From the NCBI GenBank assembly GCA_002508545.1, contig DAVH01000068.1, positions 39,561-50,872 on the forward strand: a DNA stretch of 11,312 bases, in the 5' to 3' direction. Origin of the DNA: Methanomassiliicoccus sp. UBA6 (GTDB lineage Archaea; Thermoplasmatota; Thermoplasmata; Methanomassiliicoccales; Methanomassiliicoccaceae). The notes beneath the pieces are model-generated. The model had not been told where the DNA came from and did not search any database. It saw nothing but the letters and a program-made list of their open reading frames with translations. This document shows, piece after piece, positions 1 through 5,025 of the stretch. The translations under genes and the position numbers were made by a program. Within the stretch, counting starts at the first letter, position 1. Each line of letters starts with the position of its first letter.

Positions 1-541
1 CCACGGCCTGGGCCCCGCCAACGGCGTACACGGCGTCCACGCCGGCGATGTCCGCGGCCACCAGAGTAAGGGGGTTCACCGGGGGCGGGGTGCACATGAC
101 GATGTGGGGCACCCCCGCCACCCTTGCCGGCACGGCGCACATGATGACCGTGGACGGATACGAGGCGCGTCCGCCGGGCACATATATGCCGATGCGGTCC
201 AGCGGGGTGGTCTTGACCCCGAGCACCAGCCCCGGGCCCACCTGGCGGGTCCACATGTCCACCGGCCTCTGCATGCGGTGGAACTCCTCGACGTTCGCCT
301 TCGACCGCCTCAGCGCATCGACGACCTTGGGGTCCGCCGTCCGGTACGCCTCCTCGATCTCCTCCCTGCTGACCCGAAGGTGTTCCGGCCGGACCTTGTC
401 GAACCTCTCGGTGAGGTCGAGGAGGGCCTCGTCCCCCCGCTCCCTCACCTGGGCGATGATATCCTCCACCGGGCGGCGCACCTCTCCGATGCTGCCCCGC
501 CTCTTATCGCTCCACGACGCGACGTCCAGCTGCTTCAACAT
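1..541 (-). CDS. hisD: Histidinol dehydrogenase, N-terminal part (C-terminus cut by window edge)
   Basis: HisD catalyses the last two steps of histidine biosynthesis, the NAD-dependent four-electron oxidation of L-histidinol to histidine, in the cytoplasm. Reading the complement from ATG at 541 gives 180 open codons to the window edge. The family signature is clear: IGIYVPGGRASYPSTV near residues 117-132, then a VPARVAGV stretch, a CTPPPVNP segment and a closing VYAVGGAQAV. The catalytic and zinc-binding residues of the family lie further toward the C-terminus and fall outside the window. The order of the N-terminal helices (DEALLDLTERFD, then a YRTADPKVVDAL region) is also normal for the family, so the start at 541 looks right. 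An AT-rich TATA-like element about 30 bases upstream supports a nearly leaderless transcript. No other his gene is visible here. Confidence 0.95.
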   Translation of the reverse strand, partial: MLKQLDVASWSDKRRGSIGEVRRPVEDIIAQVRERGDEALLDLTERFDKVRPEHLRVSREEIEEAYRTADPKVVDALRRSKANVEEFHRMQRPVDMWTRQVGPGLVLGVKTTPLDRIGIYVPGGRASYPSTVIMCAVPARVAGVPHIVMCTPPPVNPLTLVAADIAGVDAVYAVGGAQAV

Positions 542-564
542 CGAGGTGACGAATGGAGACCTCG

Positions 565-580
565 GTATTAACTATATGCG
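565..580 (-). promoter_or_regulatory. TATA-like promoter element of hisD
   Basis: The complement reads CGCATATAGTTAATAC, an A/T-rich block in GC-rich surroundings, centred about 31 bases before the hisD ATG at 541. This spacing matches the other TATA-to-start distances in the window and would give a leader of only a few bases. The 85 bases between hisD and the next gene contain nothing else recognisable. Confidence 0.5.
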
Positions 581-626
581 AGCGGAACGCCCCGCGAAAT
601 CGGTGGGACGAACGGGCTTGACGCGC

Positions 627-1298
627 CTACCCGCCGATGACCAGCGTGGACAGGGTTATCAGGAGGCCTATCCCAGTGAGGACGAGGCCGGCGCGCCACC
701 GGCTCACGCCGGCGATGGGGGCCCAGGTGAAGCCGGTGAGGAAGAGGAGCAGTACCACGGTCACGGACGATACCTGGAAGGCCAGGTGGACCGGGACGAC
801 AAGCATCATGATCGCCACGACGGGGAGGGCGGTGGCCACCGTGATCACGAACGACAGCAAGCTGCTCCTCAGGACCTCCCTGCTGAACCGGGGGTGGGGC
901 TCCAGGGACCTTGCCCCGCTCTCCAGGACGTCGAGGTAGATGCGCTCCCGGTCGGCCGGGTCCAGCCTGCTCACGATCGTCCCCTCCAGGTCCTCCCGGA
1001 CCGCCTCCAGCGCCCAGTCCTCCTCCGGCGCGCTGAACACCTGCTCCACCATCCGGGCGTGGCGCGACCGGTCGAAGCTCTCCAGGACCCCGAAGATCAG
1101 CATGTCCGCCAAGCCCCAGGTGATGTTGACGCCGAGGGCCGCGAGGGCTATGGTCAATCGCGTGGACTCGTCCAACCCGACGGTGAGCGCGACCACGCTG
1201 ATAGTGGCCAGGGACATCACCAGGCCGTAGATTGCCTCCTGGAGGGCGCTGAGCGGGCTGATGTGCCGCAGTACCGTACGGTGGAGCCTGGCGAGCAT
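627..1298 (-). CDS. Integral membrane protein resembling VIT1/CCC1 iron/manganese transporters
   Basis: The product has 223 residues with five predicted transmembrane segments at about 21-42, 48-72, 146-168, 172-193 and 203-221. An acidic, charged cytoplasmic stretch (about 75-140) lies between helices 2 and 3. This two-helix, loop, three-helix layout and the EAIYGLVMSL opening of helix 1 resemble the VIT1/CCC1 family, which moves Fe2+ or Mn2+ across membranes. The resemblance is in topology and a short motif only. The family's usual metal-binding Glu and Met residues in the loop cannot be assigned with confidence, so transport is an inference. ATG 1298 is chosen because a TATA-like GTTATCTC on the complement lies about 27 bases upstream. 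The gene is divergent from the CGKC redox gene at 1378 across 79 bases. Confidence 0.6.
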   Translation of the reverse strand: MLARLHRTVLRHISPLSALQEAIYGLVMSLATISVVALTVGLDESTRLTIALAALGVNITWGLADMLIFGVLESFDRSRHARMVEQVFSAPEEDWALEAVREDLEGTIVSRLDPADRERIYLDVLESGARSLEPHPRFSREVLRSSLLSFVITVATALPVVAIMMLVVPVHLAFQVSSVTVVLLLFLTGFTWAPIAGVSRWRAGLVLTGIGLLITLSTLVIGG

Positions 1299-1318
1299 CG
1301 GGAGCGAGATGCGGAGGT

Positions 1319-1327
1319 GAGATAACG
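1319..1327 (-). promoter_or_regulatory. TATA-like promoter element of the VIT-like gene
   Basis: The complement contains CGTTATCTC about 25 bases before the ATG at 1298. It is weaker than the other elements in the window, but its spacing suits a near-leaderless transcript. It sits back to back with the plus-strand element at 1341-1348. Confidence 0.35.
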
Positions 1328-1340
1328 ATTTTTCCCCACA

Positions 1341-1348
1341 TTTTTATC
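1341..1348 (+). promoter_or_regulatory. TATA-like promoter element of the CGKC thioredoxin-like gene
   Basis: TTTTTATC lies about 33 bases before the ATG at 1378. The same TTTTTATC string recurs at 10720-10727 ahead of a possible small gene, which supports its being a promoter word of this genome. Confidence 0.5.
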
Positions 1349-1377
1349 CTGACAGCGCCCATCATGAGCGTGGTGTC

Positions 1378-1644
1378 ATGAAGATCGAGGTCTTCTACTC
1401 AATGCGGTGCGGCAAGTGCCGCCTCATGGAGACGGCCACCCACGCCGCCCTCGAGGAGCTGGGGATGGACGTGGAGGTGGACAAGATCCTCAATCCCCAG
1501 GTGGCCATTGAGCGCGGGATCATGTCCCAGCCGGCGCTGTGGATCAACGGCCGGCTGAAGGCGCAGGGGACGGTGCCCCTGGTCAGCGAGATCAAAGAGA
1601 TGATCCTCGAGGAAAGGCGGCTGGAAGGTTCCGGAGCGAAGTGA
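1378..1644 (+). CDS. Small thioredoxin-like protein with CGKC active site
   Basis: This 88-residue protein has a single thioredoxin/glutaredoxin-like fold: a first beta strand (KIEVFYS), the redox motif CGKC at residues 11-14, a helix, and a SQPALWINGRL segment supplying the cis-proline (Pro52) next to the active site. Its length and layout resemble the archaeal 'redox-active disulfide protein 2' / thioredoxin_3 group, which perform cytosolic dithiol-disulfide exchange. The physiological reductant and target cannot be read from the sequence. A ferredoxin:disulfide reductase lies 2.4 kb downstream on the same strand and is one possible partner. The start at 1378 puts the first strand directly at the N-terminus, as expected. 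An ATG at 1364 is out of frame. Confidence 0.85.
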   Translation: MKIEVFYSMRCGKCRLMETATHAALEELGMDVEVDKILNPQVAIERGIMSQPALWINGRLKAQGTVPLVSEIKEMILEERRLEGSGAK

Positions 1645-1661
1645 ACGGGTAGAAGAACCTA

Positions 1662-1667
1662 TTTATT
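1662..1667 (+). promoter_or_regulatory. TATA-like promoter element of the parvulin gene
   Basis: TTTATT is centred about 28 bases upstream of the ATG at 1692, in the 47-base gap after the CGKC gene. This suggests the parvulin has its own promoter and a leaderless or very short-leader transcript. Confidence 0.5.
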
Positions 1668-1691
1668 CAGGAGATAACGTGCCCTGCCCTC

Positions 1692-1973
1692 ATGGCTACT
1701 AAAGTTCACGCCGCACACATACTTGTCAAGGACCAGAACAAGGCCTACGAGCTCTTGGCGCGCATCAAGTCGGGAGAGAGCTTCGAGGCCATCGCCAAGC
1801 AGTACTCTTTGTGCCCGTCCAAGTCCAAGGGCGGGGACCTCGGCACCTTCGGCCGCGGGCAGATGGTGAAGAAGTTCGAGGACGCGGCCTTCAACGGCAA
1901 GAAGGGAGAGGTCGTCGGCCCCGTGAAGACGGAGTTCGGCTACCACTTGATCAAGATCATCGACTCCCAGTGA
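1692..1973 (+). CDS. Parvulin-type peptidyl-prolyl cis-trans isomerase
   Basis: This 93-residue protein is a single stand-alone PpiC-type rotamase domain. It isomerises peptidyl-proline bonds during protein folding in the cytoplasm; no signal peptide or membrane segment is present. Family hallmarks in order are AHILVKD at 8-14 (first core histidine), FEAIAKQYSLCPSK at 31-44 (with the cysteine at 41 common in parvulins), GGDLGTFGRGQMVKKFEDAAF at about 47-67, and GPVKTEFGYHLIKI at 76-89 with the second core histidine. Its length equals the minimal parvulin domain seen in E. coli PpiC and archaeal PinA-like proteins. The next gene is convergent, with a hairpin between the two. Substrates are unknown. 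Confidence 0.95.
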   Translation: MATKVHAAHILVKDQNKAYELLARIKSGESFEAIAKQYSLCPSKSKGGDLGTFGRGQMVKKFEDAAFNGKKGEVVGPVKTEFGYHLIKIIDSQ

Positions 1974-1982
1974 AAACCGTTC

Positions 1983-2007
1983 CGGCCCGTCCGGGCCGCT
2001 GATTTTT
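1983..2007 (+). terminator. Hairpin plus T-run terminator between convergent genes
   Basis: CGGCCC (1983-1988) and GGGCCG (1993-1998) form a perfect 6-bp stem with a GTCC loop. TTTTT follows at 2003-2007. It begins 10 bases after the parvulin stop, and the last T is the outermost base of the convergent gene's stop codon. Archaeal termination depends mainly on the T run, so the hairpin may be incidental or stabilising. Confidence 0.55.
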
Positions 2008-2369
2008 CATTTCCAGGTCGCCCACAGCCATGCCAGCGCGGACACCAGCAGCATGATGGCGGCCTTGTCCCAGGTGAACACGAAGAATCCCGACAGGAAA
2101 GCGAGCGCGATCGCCGCGATGCCCACCAGGCCCGCGGTGCGGAACGCCTTCCGGGAGCGCGACAGCCCTTCCACGATCCAGTCGTAGGAGAAGTAGAGCA
2201 CCACGAACAGCAGCAGGACGGCGGCGATCTGGAAGTACGGCCCCAGCGCATCGGCAGTTGTCTCGAACAGCATCTGCCCGGGATCGAGGCCCAGTCCGGT
2301 CAGCACGCCCCAGACGAAGGCCGAGAGGACGGGCTTGATGTTCAGCTTCCTCTTCCGCTTCCGGGCCAT
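2007..2369 (-). CDS. Small integral membrane protein of unknown function
   Basis: The family is not recognised. The product has 120 residues and starts MARKRKRKLN, a strongly basic cytoplasmic tail. Hydrophobic segments follow at about 13-28 (weak, containing GVLTGLGLDPGQ), 45-63, 80-98 and 102-118. By the positive-inside rule the N-terminus should be cytoplasmic. The reading frame stays open 31 codons further upstream. ATG 2369 is preferred because a TATA-like TTATTAG lies about 27 bases before it, because the basic tail is a natural N-terminus, and because the extra upstream residues (ERRWISAEKR and similar) look non-coding. No catalytic motif is visible. The gene is convergent with the parvulin and divergent from the 142-residue protein. 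Confidence 0.7.
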   Translation of the reverse strand: MARKRKRKLNIKPVLSAFVWGVLTGLGLDPGQMLFETTADALGPYFQIAAVLLLFVVLYFSYDWIVEGLSRSRKAFRTAGLVGIAAIALAFLSGFFVFTWDKAAIMLLVSALAWLWATWK

Positions 2370-2392
2370 CGGGCCAGGTGAAAGAGGCTGAG

Positions 2393-2400
2393 CTAATAAC
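2393..2400 (-). promoter_or_regulatory. TATA-like promoter element of the small membrane protein
   Basis: The complement reads GTTATTAG, followed by GCTC, centred about 27 bases before ATG 2369. The same word, GGTTATTAGG, occurs upstream of the zinc-finger gene at 3926-3934. This repetition supports both as promoters and supports the shorter start chosen here. Confidence 0.5.
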
Positions 2401-2450
2401 CTTTTTTCCGCGGATATCCATCGCCGTTCTAGGAAAGCCGGTGACCTTGT

Positions 2451-2460
2451 CAATATATAC
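2451..2460 (+). promoter_or_regulatory. TATA-like promoter element of the 142-residue hypothetical gene
   Basis: CAATATATAC is centred about 36 bases upstream of ATG 2492, implying a leader of roughly 10 bases. No Shine-Dalgarno sequence is visible in that leader. Confidence 0.5.
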
Positions 2461-2491
2461 ACCGGACCACGTTCCTCCCTAGGGTCTGCCC

Positions 2492-2920
2492 ATGGGCATC
2501 ATCCACGAGGTCACCCGGAGAAGGGCGTCGGAAGCCGAAAGGGAGGTCAGGGAGTTCTACCCCGATGCCACGGTCTCCTTCGAGGTGGTCGGCGAGCGGG
2601 GCATCATCACCGCCTGCCAGGACCGCTTCGTCCTCAGCAAGGAGTTCGTGGAGAGCGAGGAGTCGCTGCGCGACCCCCGGCTGCTGCGGGAGTACGCCCG
2701 GGTCCTCATGGCCAAGGCAAGGCTGGTGGTCGTGGTCCCCCGGCAGGAGGCCGCTTCCTTCCGGATGAGGATGATGGAGCTGAACAACTGGTGGCTGTGC
2801 TACTACCAGATACACTACTATGATCACGGGGGGTTGATCCGCCGGCTCGACCGGAAGACCTGGCGGAAGCTGATGTCCCTCCCTCCCGATGCCGATGATT
2901 TCGACATCATGGTTGCCTGA
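2492..2920 (+). CDS. Hypothetical protein, family not recognised
   Basis: The product has 142 residues and is probably soluble. The N-terminal helix (residues 1-23) is highly charged. It is followed by alternating short strands and helices: ATVSFEVVG at 26-34, RGIITACQD at 36-44, and a hydrophobic strand ARLVVVVPRQE at 76-86. A helix rich in Met and aromatic residues follows, with NNWWLCYYQIHYYDH at about 98-112, and the C-terminus is acidic. The alternating pattern suggests an alpha/beta fold, and the strong VVVVP strand followed by Arg and Glu is loosely reminiscent of nuclease-like folds. No diagnostic motif is present, so I assign no function. It has its own promoter-like element and sits between a small membrane protein and a flavin-reductase-like gene. 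Codon use matches its neighbours, so it looks like a real gene. Confidence 0.75.
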   Translation: MGIIHEVTRRRASEAEREVREFYPDATVSFEVVGERGIITACQDRFVLSKEFVESEESLRDPRLLREYARVLMAKARLVVVVPRQEAASFRMRMMELNNWWLCYYQIHYYDHGGLIRRLDRKTWRKLMSLPPDADDFDIMVA

Positions 2921-2960
2921 TACGCGCCTACCGACGATGGCCGCACCTGTTAGGTGAGAG

Positions 2961-2970
2961 TATTATTATC
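2961..2970 (+). promoter_or_regulatory. TATA-like promoter element of the flavin-reductase-like gene
   Basis: TATTATTATC is centred about 35 bases upstream of ATG 3000, giving a leader of about 9 bases. A second ATG at 2989 is out of frame with the gene. Confidence 0.5.
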
Positions 2971-2999
2971 TGCGCGAACGCTTCAACTATGGTATCATC

Positions 3000-3536
3000 A
3001 TGGCGGAGGAGAACATCAAGCTGGATATGGGGGCGATCGAGGCGGTCATGCAGCTGCCTCCGGCCCCGGTAATGCTCCTTGCGGTAGGGGAGAAAGAGCA
3101 GAACGTCACAACCATCGGCATGTTCAACGTCTTCTCGGTAGACCCGTCGATCGTTGGCATCGGCATCAGGTCCTCGAGGTTCAGCTACAAGCTCCTGGAG
3201 GAGACGGACGATTTCTCGCTGAACGTGCCGGGAAAGGACATCCTGGACAAGGTGGTGCGGTGCGGGTACCAGTCGGGCAGCAAGATGAACAAGTTCTCCG
3301 AGGTCGGCCTGACCCCTCAGCCTGGGAAGAGGATCAGGTCGCCGAGCATAGCGGAGTGCCCGCTGAACCTCGAGATCAAGAAGCTGGAGCAGGTCGACCG
3401 GGGGGACTGGGACCACATCTGGTACATGGGAAAGGTGGTCCACACCGATATCGACAAGAACTATGACCGGTCGAACGTGCTCCTGTACTGGGACGGCGAG
3501 TTCCGGACCCCCGGGCCGGTCATCAAGCACCTTTGA
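3000..3536 (+). CDS. Flavin reductase / flavoredoxin-like FMN-binding protein
   Basis: This 178-residue protein belongs to the flavin-reductase-like split-barrel family, whose members bind FMN and shuttle electrons between NAD(P)H or ferredoxin-type donors and acceptors, mostly in anaerobes. Supporting segments are APVMLLAVGE at about 22-31 (first barrel strand), VTTIGMFNVFSVDPSIVGIG near 36-55 (flavin-contacting turn), and SSRFSYKLLEETDDFSLNVP near 58-77, the most characteristic stretch of flavoredoxins. The C-terminal half ends in strands around DHIWYMGKVVH. There is no C-terminal rubredoxin domain, so it is the simple form. The true acceptor is unknown. The gene ends at a TGATCA where its stop abuts the stop of the convergent zinc-finger gene. 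Confidence 0.88.
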   Translation: MAEENIKLDMGAIEAVMQLPPAPVMLLAVGEKEQNVTTIGMFNVFSVDPSIVGIGIRSSRFSYKLLEETDDFSLNVPGKDILDKVVRCGYQSGSKMNKFSEVGLTPQPGKRIRSPSIAECPLNLEIKKLEQVDRGDWDHIWYMGKVVHTDIDKNYDRSNVLLYWDGEFRTPGPVIKHL

Positions 3537-3896
3537 TCAATGGACCAGGGTCCTTGACCTCCCCAGGGTCGGGATGCCGTGCGCATCCTGCAGGTGGGAC
3601 CTCAGGTAGCTGGTCAGGTCGTCCCCGGCGTGGGCACGGATCCGCTCGCCGCAGAAGGGGCACAGGACCGAATCCTCGACGTCCTCTCCCACCTCTTCAT
3701 CGGTCGGGACGGTGCCACGCTTCATTTCCTCCCAGAGCTGGGGGTGATGCTCCTGAGCCTTGCCGCCTGCCATGACATCACGGTCCGGGTGCAGGTCGTG
3801 TACGTTACCCAGGTGTGCCCTCAGGATGACGGTGAGAGCGGCCTCACCGTCCGCATCCAGGAACGCATCGCATATGGGGCATCGTATGGTGGTCAT
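3537..3896 (-). CDS. Small protein with two tandem C2H2-type zinc fingers
   Basis: This 119-residue protein has two metal-binding units of exactly the same spacing: C6-x2-C9-x18-H28-x4-H33 and C79-x2-C82-x18-H101-x4-H106. Both units also share the ends (CPIC/CPFC and RAHLGNVH/RSHLQDAH), so the protein looks like an internal duplication joined by an acidic linker (about 62-78). The x18 spacing is longer than the x12 of classical eukaryotic fingers. Zinc binding is a strong inference. Binding to nucleic acid or protein is only possible, not shown. The frame is open further upstream, but ATG 3896 is preferred because it precedes the first CPIC closely and has a TATA-like element about 34 bases upstream. 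The gene is divergent from the redox/lipoate-ligase operon. Confidence 0.8.
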   Translation of the reverse strand: MTTIRCPICDAFLDADGEAALTVILRAHLGNVHDLHPDRDVMAGGKAQEHHPQLWEEMKRGTVPTDEEVGEDVEDSVLCPFCGERIRAHAGDDLTSYLRSHLQDAHGIPTLGRSRTLVH

Positions 3897-3925
3897 TATA
3901 TCGTTAGAGATTGCGAGCTGGGCCC

Positions 3926-3934
3926 CTAATAACC
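3926..3934 (-). promoter_or_regulatory. TATA-like promoter element of the zinc-finger gene
   Basis: The complement reads GGTTATTAG, centred about 34 bases before ATG 3896. It repeats the word found before the small membrane protein at 2393-2400. Confidence 0.5.
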
Positions 3935-3956
3935 CTTGCCCGCAAGCAACGACTAC

Positions 3957-3990
3957 CAATTGTTTATATTGAATTGCCAACATTGTCAAT
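3957..3990 (+). promoter_or_regulatory. Promoter of the redox/lipoate-ligase operon with operator-like inverted repeats
   Basis: TTTATAT at 3963-3969 is a good TATA element for the operon that starts at 4001 (or 3989). It is flanked symmetrically by CAATT (3957-3961) and AATTG (3972-3976). A second inverted repeat, ATTGTCAAT, lies at 3982-3990, over the expected transcription start. Either could be a regulator site; both are short and AT-rich, so chance is possible. The divergent promoter of the zinc-finger gene is about 30 bases away. Confidence 0.5.
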
Positions 3991-4000
3991 GGAGGAGAAC

Positions 4001-4426
4001 ATGGCGGTGAAGAAGCTCTGGCGTTGCAACGTCTGCAACGACATCCATTACGGCATAAAGGGACCTGAGATCTGCCCCACCTGCGGGGCCAAGAACGCCT
4101 TCACGCTGATCGATTACCCGGAATCTAAGAAGGTGATCATCGATCGCGGCGACCGCCTCGACCAGGTGGACCAACTCCTGGAGGTCTGGGAGAAGTTCGC
4201 TGAAGGGAAACCGTTCAAGCTGAACCCCGACACGGAGTTCGTGAAGACGCTGGCCAGGGGAGAGCTGGAGAACCAGAAGAACCATGGCCTGAAGTACTGT
4301 CCCTGCCGGATCACCACCGGGGACCTCGAGGAGGACCTAAACCTCATCTGCCCCTGCAACTTCTTCATCCAGCCCGTGTACAAGGAGACGGGCGAATGCT
4401 GGTGCGGACTGTTCGTGAAGAGGTAA
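4001..4426 (+). CDS. Ferredoxin:disulfide (thioredoxin) reductase catalytic chain with N-terminal rubredoxin domain
   Basis: The enzyme takes electrons one at a time from ferredoxin and reduces a protein disulfide through a [4Fe-4S] cluster next to a redox-active disulfide. Residues 1-30 form a rubredoxin-like site (C9-x2-C12 and C25-x2-C28). The catalytic part carries CPC at 100-102, CPC at 117-119 and CWC at 133-135, the three paired motifs of FTR beta chains. By analogy with plant-type FTR, C100, C117, C119 and C133 bind the cluster and C102/C135 form the disulfide. Spacings (14 and 13 residues) differ from the plant/cyanobacterial 16 and 8. Rubredoxin-fused members of this kind are known in Methanosarcina. 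ATG 4001 has GGAGG 5 bases upstream; ATG 3989 in the same frame would add four residues. First gene of a four-gene operon. Confidence 0.9.
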   Translation: MAVKKLWRCNVCNDIHYGIKGPEICPTCGAKNAFTLIDYPESKKVIIDRGDRLDQVDQLLEVWEKFAEGKPFKLNPDTEFVKTLARGELENQKNHGLKYCPCRITTGDLEEDLNLICPCNFFIQPVYKETGECWCGLFVKR

Positions 4427-4430
4427 TGAA

Positions 4431-4736
4431 ATGACCGACCAAGGAAACAGGCTGGTATTCTTCTGGGGCCGAGAGTGTCCCCACTGCGCTAAGCTGCACC
4501 CGATCGTGAACGAGGCCCACGCCGAGCTGGTCAAGAATGGCGGACAGGGGATCACCGAGCTCGAGGTCTGGCACTCCGAGGAGAACGCCAAGCTCATGCG
4601 GTCCTACGGGGAGGTCCTCAAGAAGGCCTGCGGCGGATCCCTGGGGGTCCCCGCCCTGTACAACGAGCGCAGCAAGAAGGCCCTCTGCGGGATGAGGATC
4701 ACCAAGGAGCAGATCATCGACCTGGCCAAGGAGTAG
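4431..4736 (+). CDS. Thioredoxin-like protein with CPHC active site
   Basis: This 101-residue protein has a thioredoxin-type first strand (LVFFWGREC) leading to the active site CPHC at 16-19. A long helix follows, then GVPALYNER near 72-80 with the probable cis-proline (Pro74). CPHC is the DsbA-type dipeptide and usually implies a relatively oxidising or exchange-prone disulfide, but there is no signal peptide, so the protein is cytosolic. Two further cysteines, C67 and C86, could form a second, regulatory disulfide or a metal site. It starts 4 bases after the reductase stop, so the reductase is its likely electron donor. It is followed after another 4 bases by lplB. The exact subfamily was not recognised, and its substrate is unknown. 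Confidence 0.85.
   Translation: MTDQGNRLVFFWGRECPHCAKLHPIVNEAHAELVKNGGQGITELEVWHSEENAKLMRSYGEVLKKACGGSLGVPALYNERSKKALCGMRITKEQIIDLAKE
4730..4733 (+). promoter_or_regulatory. Shine-Dalgarno site supporting the TTG start of lplB
   Basis: GGAG, within AAGGAG, lies 7 bases before TTG 4741 and immediately before the stop codon of the preceding thioredoxin-like gene. It supports the unusual start codon and translational coupling. Confidence 0.5.
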
Positions 4737-4740
4737 GCCT

Positions 4741-5025
4741 TTGGAGGCGTTCGCCCGGCGTAAGGTCCCCGGGGGCAAACTGCTATCGGTGCGCCTTCAG
4801 CACGACGGTGAAAGGGTGACCGGCGCTGAGCTGTCGGGAGACTTCTTCCTCTTTCCGGAGGAATCCATCGCCGTCGTGGAAAGCGCGCTGGTAGGCATGC
4901 CGCGGTCCCTCGACGAAGCCAGCTTGGCCGCGATGATCGCGGAGCGCATGGAGCGGGAGGGCATCACCGCCATCGGCTTCACCCCCCGGGACCTCGCCTC
5001 GGTGATCAGGGAGGCGCTGGATTGA
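4741..5025 (+). CDS. lplB: Lipoate-protein ligase accessory subunit LplB
   Basis: This 94-residue protein corresponds to the C-terminal accessory domain that bacteria fuse to LplA. Thermoplasma encodes it separately, where it is needed for LplA to activate lipoate with ATP. Recognisable parts are RKVPGGKLLSV at 7-17, the hallmark LSGDFFLFPEES at 31-42, a VVESALVGMP segment at 45-54 and GFTPRDLASVIREAL at 79-93. Start TTG 4741 is chosen because it gives the family N-terminus and has GGAG 7 bases upstream. The gene overlaps lplA by 4 bases in a TTGA, so the two chains should be made together. Known family role: stabilising the lipoyl-AMP-forming conformation. Its presence implies a true ligase pair rather than a stand-alone octanoyltransferase. 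Confidence 0.88.
   Translation: MEAFARRKVPGGKLLSVRLQHDGERVTGAELSGDFFLFPEESIAVVESALVGMPRSLDEASLAAMIAERMEREGITAIGFTPRDLASVIREALD

Noticed and set aside
48..1325. Long plus-strand open frame (425 codons) over hisD and the membrane protein
   Set aside because: It crosses two genuine minus-strand genes and their intergenic gap, and its product is low-complexity without motifs.
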